NCBI RefSeq assembly: GCF_004349265.1
Contig: NZ_SMFL01000021.1
Span: forward strand, 22,391 to 86,390
Length of the DNA stretch: 64,000 nucleotides
Origin: Dyadobacter psychrotolerans
Lineage (GTDB): Bacteria; Bacteroidota; Bacteroidia; Cytophagales; Spirosomataceae
Reading direction: 5' to 3'
Part shown: positions 1-9,674 of the stretch, piece after piece
Layout of the letters: each line of letters begins with the position of its first letter
Position numbering within the stretch: the stretch's first letter is position 1
Position numbers and translations under genes: made by a program
The notes under the pieces: generated by a model
Database searches by the model: none
Told to the model about the DNA's origin: nothing
What the model saw: the letters and a program-made list of their open reading frames with translations, nothing else

Positions 1-140
1 TTGCCGAATTTGATTACAATAACAATCCAATGGAAACCTTTCCATTTGACCAGGGCAAAGAGAGATATAGCATGTGGCTGTTAAAGACCAAGGTGCTTCC
101 GTGGCTTTACTGGAACAAAATTCTTAAAGGAACAGCTTAA
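1..140 (+). CDS. C-terminal end of a sulfide:quinone oxidoreductase-like FAD protein (partial)
   Basis: Frame 3 is open from the left edge to a TAA at 138-140. The last residues include PFDQGKERYSMWLLKTKVLP and end YWNKILKGTA. This resembles the usual tail of type II sulfide:quinone oxidoreductases and related NAD(P)/FAD oxidoreductases of Bacteroidota, which oxidise sulfide to sulfane sulfur and reduce the quinone pool at the membrane. Only about 45 residues are visible, so no FAD motif or catalytic cysteine can be checked. The next gene, an MBL-rhodanese fusion, starts 18 bases later, which fits an sqr-persulfide dioxygenase pair. Confidence 0.6.
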   Translation, partial: AEFDYNNNPMETFPFDQGKERYSMWLLKTKVLPWLYWNKILKGTA

Positions 141-157
141 TTATAAAATGATTGCAT

Positions 158-1522
158 ATGAAGGTTCAACAGTTTGAAGATAAATTCCTGGCACATTACA
201 GCTATGCCATATTAAGTGAATGTGAAAGCAAAGTAGCGTTGATTGATCCCGGGCGTAACCCCGAACAGTATTATGAATTTGCAAAACAGCATGGCGCGCA
301 AATTATTGCAGTCATAGAAACGCATTCACATGCCGATTTTGTTAGCAGCCATTTGGAAATTGCCCAGACTACGGGTGCGGCAATTTATGCAAGCGCAAAA
401 ATAGGAGCTGCATATAGCTTAACGCCTTTTGATGAAGGCCAGGATCTAATCCTGGGCAAGATTGTCTTAAAAGCCATCAACACACCTGGTCATTCCGATG
501 ATAGTATATCGGTGTTGCTCATCCACGATGGCCAACCCAAATATATATTTAGTGGTGACACGTTATTTATTGGAGATTGTGGCCGGCCTGATTTAAGAGA
601 GTCTGGCGGGAATATGGACGCTCAGCGTGAAAAGCTGGCCGCTAAGATGTACCATTCTCTCCGCGAAAAACTGATGCCGTTGCCAGATGATGTGATTTTG
701 TACCCGGCACATGGATCCGGTACATTGTGCGGAAAAGCGCTAAGCGATGCTAATAGTAGTACTATGGGTGAGCAAAAAGCAGAGAACTGGTCCCTTCAGC
801 CGATGAGTGAGCAGGCCTTCGTCAGTGAGCTTACGACAGACCAGCCATTTATTCCGGCCTACTTCCCTTTTGATGTTGAGCTCAATAAAAAAGGTGCATT
901 GCCATTTCAGGAAAGTGTCAGCAAAGTCAAAATGTTGTCATCGGTTTCAGACCAATCTAGTTTAGATCAGCATATATGGATCGTCGACAGCAGGCCACAA
1001 AAGGATTTCAAGCAAGGGCATCTTGCCAAATCGATCAACATCATGGACGGAACCAAGTTTGAAACCTGGCTGGGAAGCATGATTGACCCCAATGAGCAAT
1101 TTTATCTCGTTGCAGCCGATACTGCTACACTGGAAAGACTTATAGCCCGGGCTGCATCCATTGGGTACGAAACAAACATCAAAGAGGCGTTCGTTGCAGA
1201 TGATGGGCCAGAAACTATGCCTGTCCTGGACATTGATGATTTTAGTGAACATCAACAGAACTATACGATTGTCGATGTTAGAAACCCAACGGAAGTAGAG
1301 TCCAACAAAATTTTTGCTGATAGCATCGCCATTCCGTTGGCAGAATTAGAAGACCGGGTCGGTGAAATACCAATGGATAAACCCGTTGCTGTTCACTGCG
1401 CGGGCGGATACAGGAGCGCGATAGGCAGCTCATTGATTGCTTCACTAACAGGGGGTGCAAAGCCTGTTTATGACATAAGTGAGCATATTAAGGAGTTTGA
1501 CAAGCAGCCAACGGAGCATTGA
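158..1522 (+). CDS. MBL-fold persulfide dioxygenase-like / double rhodanese fusion
   Basis: The protein has about 454 residues. The N-terminal half is a metallo-beta-lactamase fold of the ETHE1/CstB type: THSHADF near residues 55-61, TPGHSDD, SGDTLFIGDCGRPDL, then YPAHGSGTLCGK. Two rhodanese domains follow. The first (IVDSRPQKDF onward) has no cysteine at its active loop. The second carries VHCAGGYRS with the catalytic Cys. The family oxidises persulfide sulfur to sulfite and moves sulfur through the rhodanese. ATG 158 is chosen over the upstream TTG because paralogs start the same way (M-K/H-x-x-Q). It follows the SQR tail by 18 bases. Confidence 0.85.
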   Translation: MKVQQFEDKFLAHYSYAILSECESKVALIDPGRNPEQYYEFAKQHGAQIIAVIETHSHADFVSSHLEIAQTTGAAIYASAKIGAAYSLTPFDEGQDLILGKIVLKAINTPGHSDDSISVLLIHDGQPKYIFSGDTLFIGDCGRPDLRESGGNMDAQREKLAAKMYHSLREKLMPLPDDVILYPAHGSGTLCGKALSDANSSTMGEQKAENWSLQPMSEQAFVSELTTDQPFIPAYFPFDVELNKKGALPFQESVSKVKMLSSVSDQSSLDQHIWIVDSRPQKDFKQGHLAKSINIMDGTKFETWLGSMIDPNEQFYLVAADTATLERLIARAASIGYETNIKEAFVADDGPETMPVLDIDDFSEHQQNYTIVDVRNPTEVESNKIFADSIAIPLAELEDRVGEIPMDKPVAVHCAGGYRSAIGSSLIASLTGGAKPVYDISEHIKEFDKQPTEH

Positions 1523-1529
1523 GCAATTA

Positions 1530-1919
1530 ATGAATCAGGAGGCAAATAATAAAGAAAGACAAAATGCAGGTGATCATCTTGCCAATGAAAGGACGTTCCT
1601 TGCCTGGATCCGGACAAGTATTGGTATTATGGGCTTTGGGTTTGTTGTAGTTAAATTTTCCCTGTTCATCAGGCAGATATCGACTGCATTGGGGGAAAAG
1701 GCCCAAATTCACCCGACGGGCTATTCACCGGTGATCGGTGTTTTGCTTGTGGGTTTGGGTGCCTTGGCAACCTTGTTTGCTTATATCAGGTATTCGAATA
1801 CTAAAAAGCAGCTGGAACAGGGACACTATCACCAATCATCTGTTTTAATCAAAATTGTGACTGCGATTATTTTCCTGGCCAGTATACTTTTAATGATCTA
1901 TCTGGTAAAAACAACATGA
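1530..1919 (+). CDS. DUF202 (YidH-like) small membrane protein
   Basis: The protein has about 129 residues. It contains the DUF202 signature LANERTFLAWIRTSIGIMG near its N-terminus and three hydrophobic segments (IMGFGFVVVKFSLF, VIGVLLVGLGALATLFAYI and a C-terminal IVTAIIFLASILLMIYLV). The family is inner-membrane and of unknown function. ATG 1530 is preferred to the GTG inside the upstream gene because it gives the normal family length. It starts 7 bases after the MBL-rhodanese stop, so it is probably co-transcribed with the sulfur genes. Confidence 0.8.
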   Translation: MNQEANNKERQNAGDHLANERTFLAWIRTSIGIMGFGFVVVKFSLFIRQISTALGEKAQIHPTGYSPVIGVLLVGLGALATLFAYIRYSNTKKQLEQGHYHQSSVLIKIVTAIIFLASILLMIYLVKTT

Positions 1920-1952
1920 CCTGGCCAGTCGTGAAGCATTAAACATTAGAAA

Positions 1953-3377
1953 ATGAAAATTTCAATTGCCTACATCAATGACGTGCATGGTTATTTGGAG
2001 CCGCACCAGGAAATATTCTTTGAAGGACGTGAAAAAAAAGTAGCCGTGGCCGGTGGTTACTCGCGCATATATTCCTTGATCCAGGAAATCAGAAGTAAAA
2101 ATCCCAATACGCTTGTTTTTGATGGTGGAGATACCTTTCATGGCACTTTGCCGCTGATTGATTCAAAAGGTGAAGCAATCACTCCTATCCTGAACAAAAT
2201 TGGTTTCCAGGCAATGGTGGGCCATTGGGATTTTGCCTACGGGCCCTCGCAGTTAAAAAAACTTCAAAGTTTGTTAAATCACCCGGTCTTGGGGATCAAT
2301 GTATATAATAAGGATGGAAGCCTGTTTTTAGATCCATACATTATTTTGGAAATTGAAAATATAAAGGTGGCAGTGATTGGTGTTTGTTCTAATATTATAG
2401 ACAAAACGATGCCCAAGCAGTTCAGCGAAGGGCTTTTAGTCACAGATGGAATCAAAGAATTGCCTGGTGCCATTGAAAGTGTCAGATCACTGGGTGCGGA
2501 TATCGTTTTTCTACTTTCACATAATGGATATCCCCAGGACATTGATATGCTCGGGCAAATTCCGGGCATTGCCGTATGTCTGAGCGCGCATACGCATAAC
2601 AGGTTGTATGAGGCCACCATCATCAATGAGACAATCCTGATCCAATGTGGTTGTCATGGTAGTTTTGTAGGGCAACTGGATATAGAAATCAATGATGGAA
2701 AAATTCAGGATTTCGATTATCAGCTGCTCACTGTCGATAATACCGTTCCTTTGGACGGTGGCATGGACCTGCTGATTGGTGAGATTATGGAGCCCTATGG
2801 GGAGTTGAATGAAGTTGTAGGGCGGACGACGATGCTGCTCGACCGATATAACACGTTGGAGTCGCCCATGGATGAGCTCCTTTTAAGATCACTGCAAGAC
2901 GTCAGTGGTAGTGAAATTGCTTTTTCCAATGGGTGGCGGTACGGGGCTCCCATACCAACCGGCCCGATTACAAAAGGCGACCTGTATAATATGGTTCCGA
3001 TGAACCCGGTGGTTTCAACGGTTGATTTGACCGGCGGAGAGATTTTTAAAATGTTGGAAGAAAACCTGGAAAGGACTTTTTGCATCGACCCGATGAAACA
3101 AATGGGGGGATATGTGAAAAGGTGCTGGAATATCCATGTTTACATGCGCATTGAAAATCCTAAAGGGCATCGGATACAGCAAATTTTCATAGGAGATCAG
3201 CCACTTGAACCAGGAAAAGTTTATAAAGCAGCCTTTATCACATCACAAGGTGTAGCTGAAGGGCTAGGTTCTAACCGTCAGGATTTAAAAATTAAAGCAG
3301 TCGCTGCAATGATTGACTATCTAAAAAAGAATCCTGAATTTGAACCAATAAAATCCAATTCTTTTTCGTTAATATGA
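1953..3377 (+). CDS. SoxB-like 5'-nucleotidase/metallophosphoesterase family protein (no signal peptide)
   Basis: The protein has 474 residues with a calcineurin-type metallophosphoesterase domain: NDVHGYLEPH (residues 9-18), DGGDTFHG, MVGHWDFAYG, LLSHNGYPQDID and SAHTHNR. A 5'-nucleotidase C-terminal domain follows (FSNGWRYG and nearby). GHWDF in place of GNHE, together with LSHNG, resembles SoxB, which hydrolyses thiosulfate from the SoxY carrier. Unlike SoxB it has no Tat or Sec signal and begins almost directly at the catalytic domain, so it is probably cytosolic. No soxYZ or soxXA is in the window, so its substrate is unknown. It lies between sulfur genes. Confidence 0.7.
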   Translation: MKISIAYINDVHGYLEPHQEIFFEGREKKVAVAGGYSRIYSLIQEIRSKNPNTLVFDGGDTFHGTLPLIDSKGEAITPILNKIGFQAMVGHWDFAYGPSQLKKLQSLLNHPVLGINVYNKDGSLFLDPYIILEIENIKVAVIGVCSNIIDKTMPKQFSEGLLVTDGIKELPGAIESVRSLGADIVFLLSHNGYPQDIDMLGQIPGIAVCLSAHTHNRLYEATIINETILIQCGCHGSFVGQLDIEINDGKIQDFDYQLLTVDNTVPLDGGMDLLIGEIMEPYGELNEVVGRTTMLLDRYNTLESPMDELLLRSLQDVSGSEIAFSNGWRYGAPIPTGPITKGDLYNMVPMNPVVSTVDLTGGEIFKMLEENLERTFCIDPMKQMGGYVKRCWNIHVYMRIENPKGHRIQQIFIGDQPLEPGKVYKAAFITSQGVAEGLGSNRQDLKIKAVAAMIDYLKKNPEFEPIKSNSFSLI

Positions 3378-3441
3378 ACAAGTTCCCGTGTGCTGGCTAT
3401 TAAGCAGTCTTAATTTTTTACCAGCCGCAAATGAATTCTTT

Positions 3442-3882
3442 ATGATAAAGCAACAATCAATAAAATTTAAAGAACAAGCATGCACACCTGTCAGGGCGTT
3501 GCTATTCTTGTTTTTTACTTTGTTTTTGTTGTCGAACTGCCAGGTCAAAAAATCGCTGAGCGCGGCTCTTTTAAATCACCCAGTAGCAGGTCATTCAGCA
3601 CCGGGAAGTGCAAAGGCACCTGCTGGCTCTGTGCAGATTTCTGAAAACGGGCTTTGCGCATCGGGTAAAAGTGCTGCTTATTCAGATCAAGATCTTCATA
3701 TTAAAGCGGCCACTGATCTGGTGCCACCTGCATCAAGTTCGGTGCTATCCTACTTTCCATTATTACTATTTTTCGCAAGGTTTTTTGGTGATGCGCACGG
3801 TATTATTACCCATCGCATCAAAGTTCATCCTGCGGTAGGTAGAAGCCCCATTTATCTAAAAAACCGGTATCTTTTGATTTGA
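3442..3882 (+). CDS. Small predicted lipoprotein or membrane protein ahead of an efflux operon
   Basis: The protein has about 146 residues and I do not recognise a named family. It has a hydrophobic segment ending in a lipobox-like LLSNC near residue 33, a low-complexity middle, a second hydrophobic stretch (SYFPLLLFFARFF) and the tail PIYLKNRYLLI. Small proteins of this layout often precede metal or RND efflux operons in Bacteroidota. ATG 3442 is chosen over the GTG at 3388 because it places the signal-like segment near the N-terminus. The TolC gene starts 87 bases downstream. Confidence 0.55.
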   Translation: MIKQQSIKFKEQACTPVRALLFLFFTLFLLSNCQVKKSLSAALLNHPVAGHSAPGSAKAPAGSVQISENGLCASGKSAAYSDQDLHIKAATDLVPPASSSVLSYFPLLLFFARFFGDAHGIITHRIKVHPAVGRSPIYLKNRYLLI

Positions 3883-3969
3883 GCCTTCATATTCAGTCTG
3901 ACTTTTAATTGGCATTAGTTAGTGCTTTTAAGCATTACTAACTGCCGTTACCATTTAAACAGATTTAAT

Positions 3970-5349
3970 ATGATAAGGCATAAGCTTTGTCTGCCAGTCA
4001 TTTTGATAATGCTTGTCAGCTCATCTTTGCATGCACAATCCAGTTTGGGGCTTACCAAAATCTGGGATATGACCCTTTCTCATTATCCGTCGATAAGCTC
4101 AAAACAGGCGCAGCTGGATGAATCCAGATTGACTAAAAGGCTTACCCGGAGTAATGCCTATATGCCCAATGTGCAATTGCAGCTCCAAAATTCGATGGGG
4201 ACCTACGCCAGCAGCAGCGGTGCATTTTTTCCGCTTCCTGGCGTGATTAATATCAATGGCCGGGCTGCAGGGCAACCAGGCCAGCCGTCAGCAGCATTCA
4301 ATACCTTCGGATCGGTTGTAGCAGATTGGAAGTTCTTCGAATTTGGCCGCAAAAATCTTTCCATCAAAGCTGCTGATCTGGGTATCGATCAGGCGACAGA
4401 TGAGCTCAGCGCAGAGCAGCTCAGGCTTAAAACCAGGTCTACCCAATTGTTTTTGAAGCTGTTAAACAGTAAAGTCAATTTGCAATGGGCACTTCAAAAT
4501 GAAGCACGTACAAAACAAATCTTTGAGTTATCGGCAAGTCTGGCTGTGGCAGGCTTAAAGCCGGGAGCGGACAGTTCACTTGCCTTGTCTGCTTATTTAC
4601 AGACGGATGCAGAGCAAGAGTCATGGCAAGCAAAATTAAGCTCAGACCTGCAAGCGCTGATTGAACTCGCACCTGAGGTGGACACAGCCCAGGTCCTAGA
4701 TTATCAGCCTTACCTGGCCCCGGCTCCTGTAATGCAAGGCGGCGTGATAGCGCCTGGTCACCCATACCTGCAAGTACTTGATGATGCTGTAAGGTATGGT
4801 CAGACCCAGGCTGAGCTCGCGGGCCGCCAGGCGCTACCATCATTTTCAGCACTTGGGGGACTAGCCCTGAGGGGCAGCGGTATTGGTCAGGATGGCTTTG
4901 TGGAAAATGGAGTTTTAGATGGCTATGGAAACGGGTCCACCAACTACCTGTTGGGGCTGGCTGTCACTTGGAACATAACTAACGCTTCAAACAGTAACTT
5001 GGAGAAGAAACGTATACTATCGAGAGTTAGGTCGCGCCAGGCAAATTATGACGTTCAAAAACTTGATCTAAACACACGGCAGAGTTCGGCCTCAAAACGT
5101 ATTGAAGGCCAGCTAAGACAAATCAGCAGCATTAATGCAGCGGTTAAAAACGCCAGGCTGGCTTACGAGCTTTATTTGTCCAGATATGAGAACGGGCTGA
5201 TCAGTTTGACAGAACTATTGCAGATCCAGTTGATCTTACAGCAAGCAGAGAAAACCAATATCGATGCCCATAGTCAGCTATGGGAGCAGGTTCTGGTCCG
5301 CTCTGAGGCATCGGGCGATTTTTCCTATCTGCAAAACCAATTTAAATAG
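3970..5349 (+). CDS. TolC-family outer-membrane efflux protein
   Basis: The protein has about 459 residues with a signal peptide ending near SSLHAQ and two long helical repeat halves typical of TolC/OEP proteins (pairs around residues 20-200 and 235-450). It would form the outer-membrane duct of a tripartite pump. ATG 3970 is chosen because the in-frame upstream codons add a hydrophilic stretch before the signal peptide. The RND permease starts 6 bases downstream and the adaptor follows, so the operon order is duct, pump, adaptor. Confidence 0.88.
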   Translation: MIRHKLCLPVILIMLVSSSLHAQSSLGLTKIWDMTLSHYPSISSKQAQLDESRLTKRLTRSNAYMPNVQLQLQNSMGTYASSSGAFFPLPGVININGRAAGQPGQPSAAFNTFGSVVADWKFFEFGRKNLSIKAADLGIDQATDELSAEQLRLKTRSTQLFLKLLNSKVNLQWALQNEARTKQIFELSASLAVAGLKPGADSSLALSAYLQTDAEQESWQAKLSSDLQALIELAPEVDTAQVLDYQPYLAPAPVMQGGVIAPGHPYLQVLDDAVRYGQTQAELAGRQALPSFSALGGLALRGSGIGQDGFVENGVLDGYGNGSTNYLLGLAVTWNITNASNSNLEKKRILSRVRSRQANYDVQKLDLNTRQSSASKRIEGQLRQISSINAAVKNARLAYELYLSRYENGLISLTELLQIQLILQQAEKTNIDAHSQLWEQVLVRSEASGDFSYLQNQFK

Positions 5350-5355
5350 AATACG

Positions 5356-8300
5356 ATGAATATTATAAGGCTTGCTTTGCGAAGACCTTTATCGATAATG
5401 GTAGCTGTTATTGGTATAGCTTACTTTTCTTTCACGGCGATCCGCAAGATCAATGTGGATATATTCCCTAGCGTCGAACTTCCGGTCATATATATTGCTA
5501 TGCCCTATGGTGGGCTATCACCAGCCTATATGGATGGTTTTATGGCCAACGAGTTTCAGAAAGTGCTCATATTTGTAAGCGGTGTCAAGGATATTGACTT
5601 TAAAAGTATCCAGGGTTTTACGCTGATGAAATTGACATTTTACCCTGGTACCAATATGGCGCAGGCTTCTGGCGAGGTTTCAACCCAGGTTTCCAGGGCT
5701 ATGGGCTTTCTGCCACCTGGCGCAGTACCGCCTCAGGTCGTGCGCTTTGACGGCAGCTCGATCCCGATCGGGCAACTGGTGTTTGAAAGCCCTCAAAGAT
5801 CAATCACTGAGCTTCAAAATATGGCCCTGACTAAGATCAGGCCTATGTTTGTGTCCATCCCTGGGGTGACGGCCCCTGCACCTTTCGGCGGTAATATCCG
5901 CACGATGGTTGTCAAGGTTAATTCCGATCTGATGCAGTCTTACGGGCTTTCAGCGGAAGAAGTCACTACTGCAATAGCCAAGAATAATTTTCCTGCCCCT
6001 GCGGGTAACATCCGGATCGGCAACCAGAATTTGATGAGCCCGCTTAACTCGATTGCCAATGATCCACAGGAATTTTTAGATATTCCAATCCGCAAAGGAT
6101 CAGGGACTAATGTATATGTCAAAGATATTGCCAGTGTGGAAGATGCTGCTGATATCACAACCGGCTATGCGATCATCAACGGCAAACGGTCTGTGTATTT
6201 GCCTGTGATCAAAAAATCAGATGCTTCTACGCTGAAAGTGGTAGAAAACCTGAAAGCGGCCATACCCATGCTGAAAGCAGCCTTGCCGGAAGATGTAGAT
6301 ATCCGGTATGTTTTCGACCAGTCGGGTTATATCGAGCGTTCACTTGAAAACCTGATCCACGAAGGCATATTAGGGGCGCTGCTAACAGGGCTGATGGTAT
6401 TTCTTTTTCTGGGAGATTCGCGTGGATCATTGATTGTGGTAATGACCATACCCATCGCGATTCTTTCGGCTGTAATTATGCTATATATGCTCGGTCAGAC
6501 GATCAATGTGATGACTTTGAGCGGTCTTGCCCTGGCAATCGGGATCCTGGTCGATGAAGCTACGGTGACCATTGAAAACATCCATCAGCATTTTGAGATG
6601 GACAAACCCAAGAAAAGGGCCATCCTGGATGCACTGCTGGAAATTTCGGTCCCTAAGCTTTTAATCCTGCTTTGTATATTGGCTGTGCTGATCCCTTCAT
6701 TTATGATGAGCGGCATTCCAAAAGATATGTTCATGCCGCTCTCTTTGGCTGTGGCTTTTGCCATGATCGCTTCCTTTCTGGCTTCACAGACATTTGTGCC
6801 TATCATGGCCAACTGGCTAATGAAACCGGAAAAGTTAAAAGCCCATCATAAGGTCAACGGCGCAAGGCGAACAAGGTTTGATGCTTTTAAGGGTCGTTAT
6901 TTATCGCTCACCCGGCGTTTGCAAGGCAAGCCCGTGGCTGTTTTGACGGTCTATGCGCTTACAGTGGGTGTTATGGTGACGGCATCTTTTCTAGCAGTCG
7001 GAACTGATATTTTACCAGCTAGCAACAGCGGTGATATACAGCTACGGATTGTCGCCCCCGAGGGCAGCAGGCTTGAAAATACAGAGGCATACCTAAAAAA
7101 AGTGACGGGTATCATCCAGCAGGCACTGCCTGAAAATGCGATCAAAATTAGCTCTGCCTTTGTAGGCCTTCAGCCATCGGCTACCGCCATTAATCCCATC
7201 TTCCTGTTCACCAGTGGTTCGCATGAAGCGGTTTTGCAGATTTCAATTGATCAGACGATTTTTAAAGAGTCCGTTGCTGCACTCAAGGAAAGGATCAGGT
7301 TACAAGTAAAAAAAGAGCTGCCTGAGCTGAAAATCAACTTTGAGCCTATGGAGCTTGTTGAAAAGATTATGAGTCAGGGGGCCATGACCCCCATACAGAT
7401 CAAAGTTGCTGCTGGGCAGCTAAAAGCTGCTAATCAGTATGCGTTGAAGTTGAAAGGGGAAATGGATAAAATCCCTTTTTTAAGAGATGTTCGTATTGCC
7501 GAGCCGGTCAATTATCCGAGTGTAAAGATCAATGTGGACAGACAGCTTGCGGCCCAATTTGGTCTGACTATGGAAGACGTCTCACGGGCGCTGGCTATTG
7601 CCACATCATCAACCCGTTTTACCAATAAAAACCTGTGGGTAGATCCTAAGTCAGGTCTGGTATTTCAGGTACAGGTGCAGATACCGGAATCGGATATGGG
7701 CTCGCTGGACAAACTTCGCGCTATTCCGCTCAAATCGGGCGAGCCGCGCCCGGTACTCGAAGACGTGGCCAGCCTGGAAATGGTCAAGCAAGCTGGCCAG
7801 GTGAACCGGCAGGGGGCAAACCGGTACGTTACTATATTGGCCAATACCTACCAAAAGGATCTGGGTAGTGCTTCCGGCGCAGTCAGGCAAGTTCTGGCGG
7901 ATGCAGGTGATGCACCGCGCGGGGTGATTGTTTCGAGCGAAGGGCTCATGCAGCTGCTGGATGAAACCATGTCGGGACTCCAGACGGGTTTGGTGGTGGC
8001 AATTGTGGTGATCTTTTTGATGCTGACAGCTTATTATCAGTCCTTTAAAATATCTGCGATGATACTTGCTGTCGTGCCGGCTGTGATCGGTGGAAGTATC
8101 CTGATGCTTCTGGTATTTGGCAGCACTCTTAATTTACAGTCCTACATGGGTATTATCATGTCGGTAGGTGTATCTGTTTCTAATGCGGTGCTTTTAATCA
8201 ATCAGGCTGAGCATAACAGGTTGTACATGGGGATGCAGGCACGGCAGGCCAGCCTTGCTGCGGCATCCTCGCGCTTACGGCCCATCGTGATGACGACGCT

Positions 8301-8526
8301 GGCTATGATTGCCGGTATGGTACCGATGGCTTCGGGCATGGGAGATGGCGGCGAGCAGGTCGCCCCCCTGGGCCAGGCTGTAATCGGTGGCCTTCTTTTG
8401 TCCACGCTTACTGTGCTTTTGGTTATGCCGCACCTTTTTACATGGGCCATGCGTAAAACAGGCCGGGAAAGTCCATCACTGGATCCGGACGACACCGAGG
8501 CTCAATTAATTGCAATCACTAAATGA
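5356..8526 (+). CDS. RND-family efflux permease (AcrB/MMPL type)
   Basis: The protein has 1056 residues, the usual RND length. It has an N-terminal membrane helix, a first periplasmic porter domain, a block of helices from about residue 335 (GALLTGLMVFLFLGD and following) with LAIGILVDEATVTIENI, a second periplasmic domain after about residue 540, and a closing helix block with GVSVSNAVLLINQ. It is a proton-driven inner-membrane pump. The substrate is unclear: it lacks clear heavy-metal (CzcA) signatures and looks closer to drug or solute exporters. It is coupled to the adaptor by a 4-base ATGA overlap. Confidence 0.9.
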   Translation: MNIIRLALRRPLSIMVAVIGIAYFSFTAIRKINVDIFPSVELPVIYIAMPYGGLSPAYMDGFMANEFQKVLIFVSGVKDIDFKSIQGFTLMKLTFYPGTNMAQASGEVSTQVSRAMGFLPPGAVPPQVVRFDGSSIPIGQLVFESPQRSITELQNMALTKIRPMFVSIPGVTAPAPFGGNIRTMVVKVNSDLMQSYGLSAEEVTTAIAKNNFPAPAGNIRIGNQNLMSPLNSIANDPQEFLDIPIRKGSGTNVYVKDIASVEDAADITTGYAIINGKRSVYLPVIKKSDASTLKVVENLKAAIPMLKAALPEDVDIRYVFDQSGYIERSLENLIHEGILGALLTGLMVFLFLGDSRGSLIVVMTIPIAILSAVIMLYMLGQTINVMTLSGLALAIGILVDEATVTIENIHQHFEMDKPKKRAILDALLEISVPKLLILLCILAVLIPSFMMSGIPKDMFMPLSLAVAFAMIASFLASQTFVPIMANWLMKPEKLKAHHKVNGARRTRFDAFKGRYLSLTRRLQGKPVAVLTVYALTVGVMVTASFLAVGTDILPASNSGDIQLRIVAPEGSRLENTEAYLKKVTGIIQQALPENAIKISSAFVGLQPSATAINPIFLFTSGSHEAVLQISIDQTIFKESVAALKERIRLQVKKELPELKINFEPMELVEKIMSQGAMTPIQIKVAAGQLKAANQYALKLKGEMDKIPFLRDVRIAEPVNYPSVKINVDRQLAAQFGLTMEDVSRALAIATSSTRFTNKNLWVDPKSGLVFQVQVQIPESDMGSLDKLRAIPLKSGEPRPVLEDVASLEMVKQAGQVNRQGANRYVTILANTYQKDLGSASGAVRQVLADAGDAPRGVIVSSEGLMQLLDETMSGLQTGLVVAIVVIFLMLTAYYQSFKISAMILAVVPAVIGGSILMLLVFGSTLNLQSYMGIIMSVGVSVSNAVLLINQAEHNRLYMGMQARQASLAAASSRLRPIVMTTLAMIAGMVPMASGMGDGGEQVAPLGQAVIGGLLLSTLTVLLVMPHLFTWAMRKTGRESPSLDPDDTEAQLIAITK

Positions 8527-9653
8527 ATACAACAATGCTGTCAAACATGATGACAATCCATAAAAATTCAACCGTTCTCTTTCTGGGCCTAGCCCTGATA
8601 AGTGTTGTTATAAATGGCTGCGGTAGCAAACCGGAAACAGAGAGCCAAAGCAAGCCAAATGAGAAAGGCCCTGTGAGCCTTCAGGTAATCAGCCCAGTGA
8701 AATACCAGCCAGAATACACGCTGGCATTGCCAGGTGAGCTGAAACCTTATGAACAGGTCAGCCTGTTTGCAAAGGTCAGGGGCTTTGTAAAAGCCATAAA
8801 AGTTGACCGTGGCAGCGTAGTAAGAAAAGGACAGGTGCTTGCCATTTTGGATGCTCCGGAAGTCTCACAACGGTTTCAGTCAGCCAGGTCTGACCAGCAG
8901 AAGTTCTATGAAGATTTTCAGCTGAGCCGCCAGATGTATGAGAGGATTTTGAAAGCTACTCAAAAGGACGGTTCTGTTGCCGCCATCGAGCTGGATCGGG
9001 CTAAAAGCAAACTAAGAAGTGACAGTGCTGCATATCGATCTGCTATCTCGAGTGCCCAATCCTTTGGTCAGATCGAAGAATACTTAAAAATTATTGCGCC
9101 ATTCGATGGCGTAGTAGTGGAAAGGAATGTATCAGTGGGAGCCCTGGTGGGGGAAAATAATACAACACCGCTGCTAGTAATTGCCCAGAACAGAAAGCTG
9201 AGGCTGACTGTTGCAATCCCGGAAAAACATGCACAGTCGGTTGGCAAAAATGCCATGGCCAGCTTTACGGTTTCCAATCTGCCTGGAAAAATGTTTACAT
9301 CTGTTCTGTCCAGGAAGAGCCAGGTTTTACAGCAGCAGAACCGCTCTGTAACCGCTGAATTTGATGTGGAAAACAAGGATAATTCCCTGGATGGGGGCGA
9401 ATATGCTCAGGTAACGATGAAACTAAGGCGTCCAGATTCTACTTTATGGGTGCCTGCCAGCAGCATCGTACACGCGCAGTCGGGAACATTTGTACTTCGT
9501 GTGGAAAACCAAACAGTCATAAAAGTGCCCGTTAGTGAGGGAACAAGAAGGGATTCGATTCAAGAGGTATTTGGCGAGCTGGATCGAAAAGACCAGATTG
9601 TCAAAATTGGCAGCGAAGAGCTGCTCAATGCCGGTAAGATTATAATTAAATAA
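8523..9653 (+). CDS. RND periplasmic adaptor (membrane-fusion) lipoprotein
   Basis: The protein has 376 residues with a lipoprotein-type signal (ISVVINGC near residue 33). A lipoyl/barrel-sandwich half follows (AKVRGFVKAIKVDRGSVVRK), then a short helical hairpin, the second lipoyl half (APFDGVVVERNVSVGALV) and a beta-barrel. It links the permease to TolC. The start overlaps the permease stop by 4 bases. It is the third gene of the operon, although adaptors usually come first. Confidence 0.88.
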   Translation: MNTTMLSNMMTIHKNSTVLFLGLALISVVINGCGSKPETESQSKPNEKGPVSLQVISPVKYQPEYTLALPGELKPYEQVSLFAKVRGFVKAIKVDRGSVVRKGQVLAILDAPEVSQRFQSARSDQQKFYEDFQLSRQMYERILKATQKDGSVAAIELDRAKSKLRSDSAAYRSAISSAQSFGQIEEYLKIIAPFDGVVVERNVSVGALVGENNTTPLLVIAQNRKLRLTVAIPEKHAQSVGKNAMASFTVSNLPGKMFTSVLSRKSQVLQQQNRSVTAEFDVENKDNSLDGGEYAQVTMKLRRPDSTLWVPASSIVHAQSGTFVLRVENQTVIKVPVSEGTRRDSIQEVFGELDRKDQIVKIGSEELLNAGKIIIK

Positions 9654-9674
9654 CGCTTTAAACTAGAAATAACG

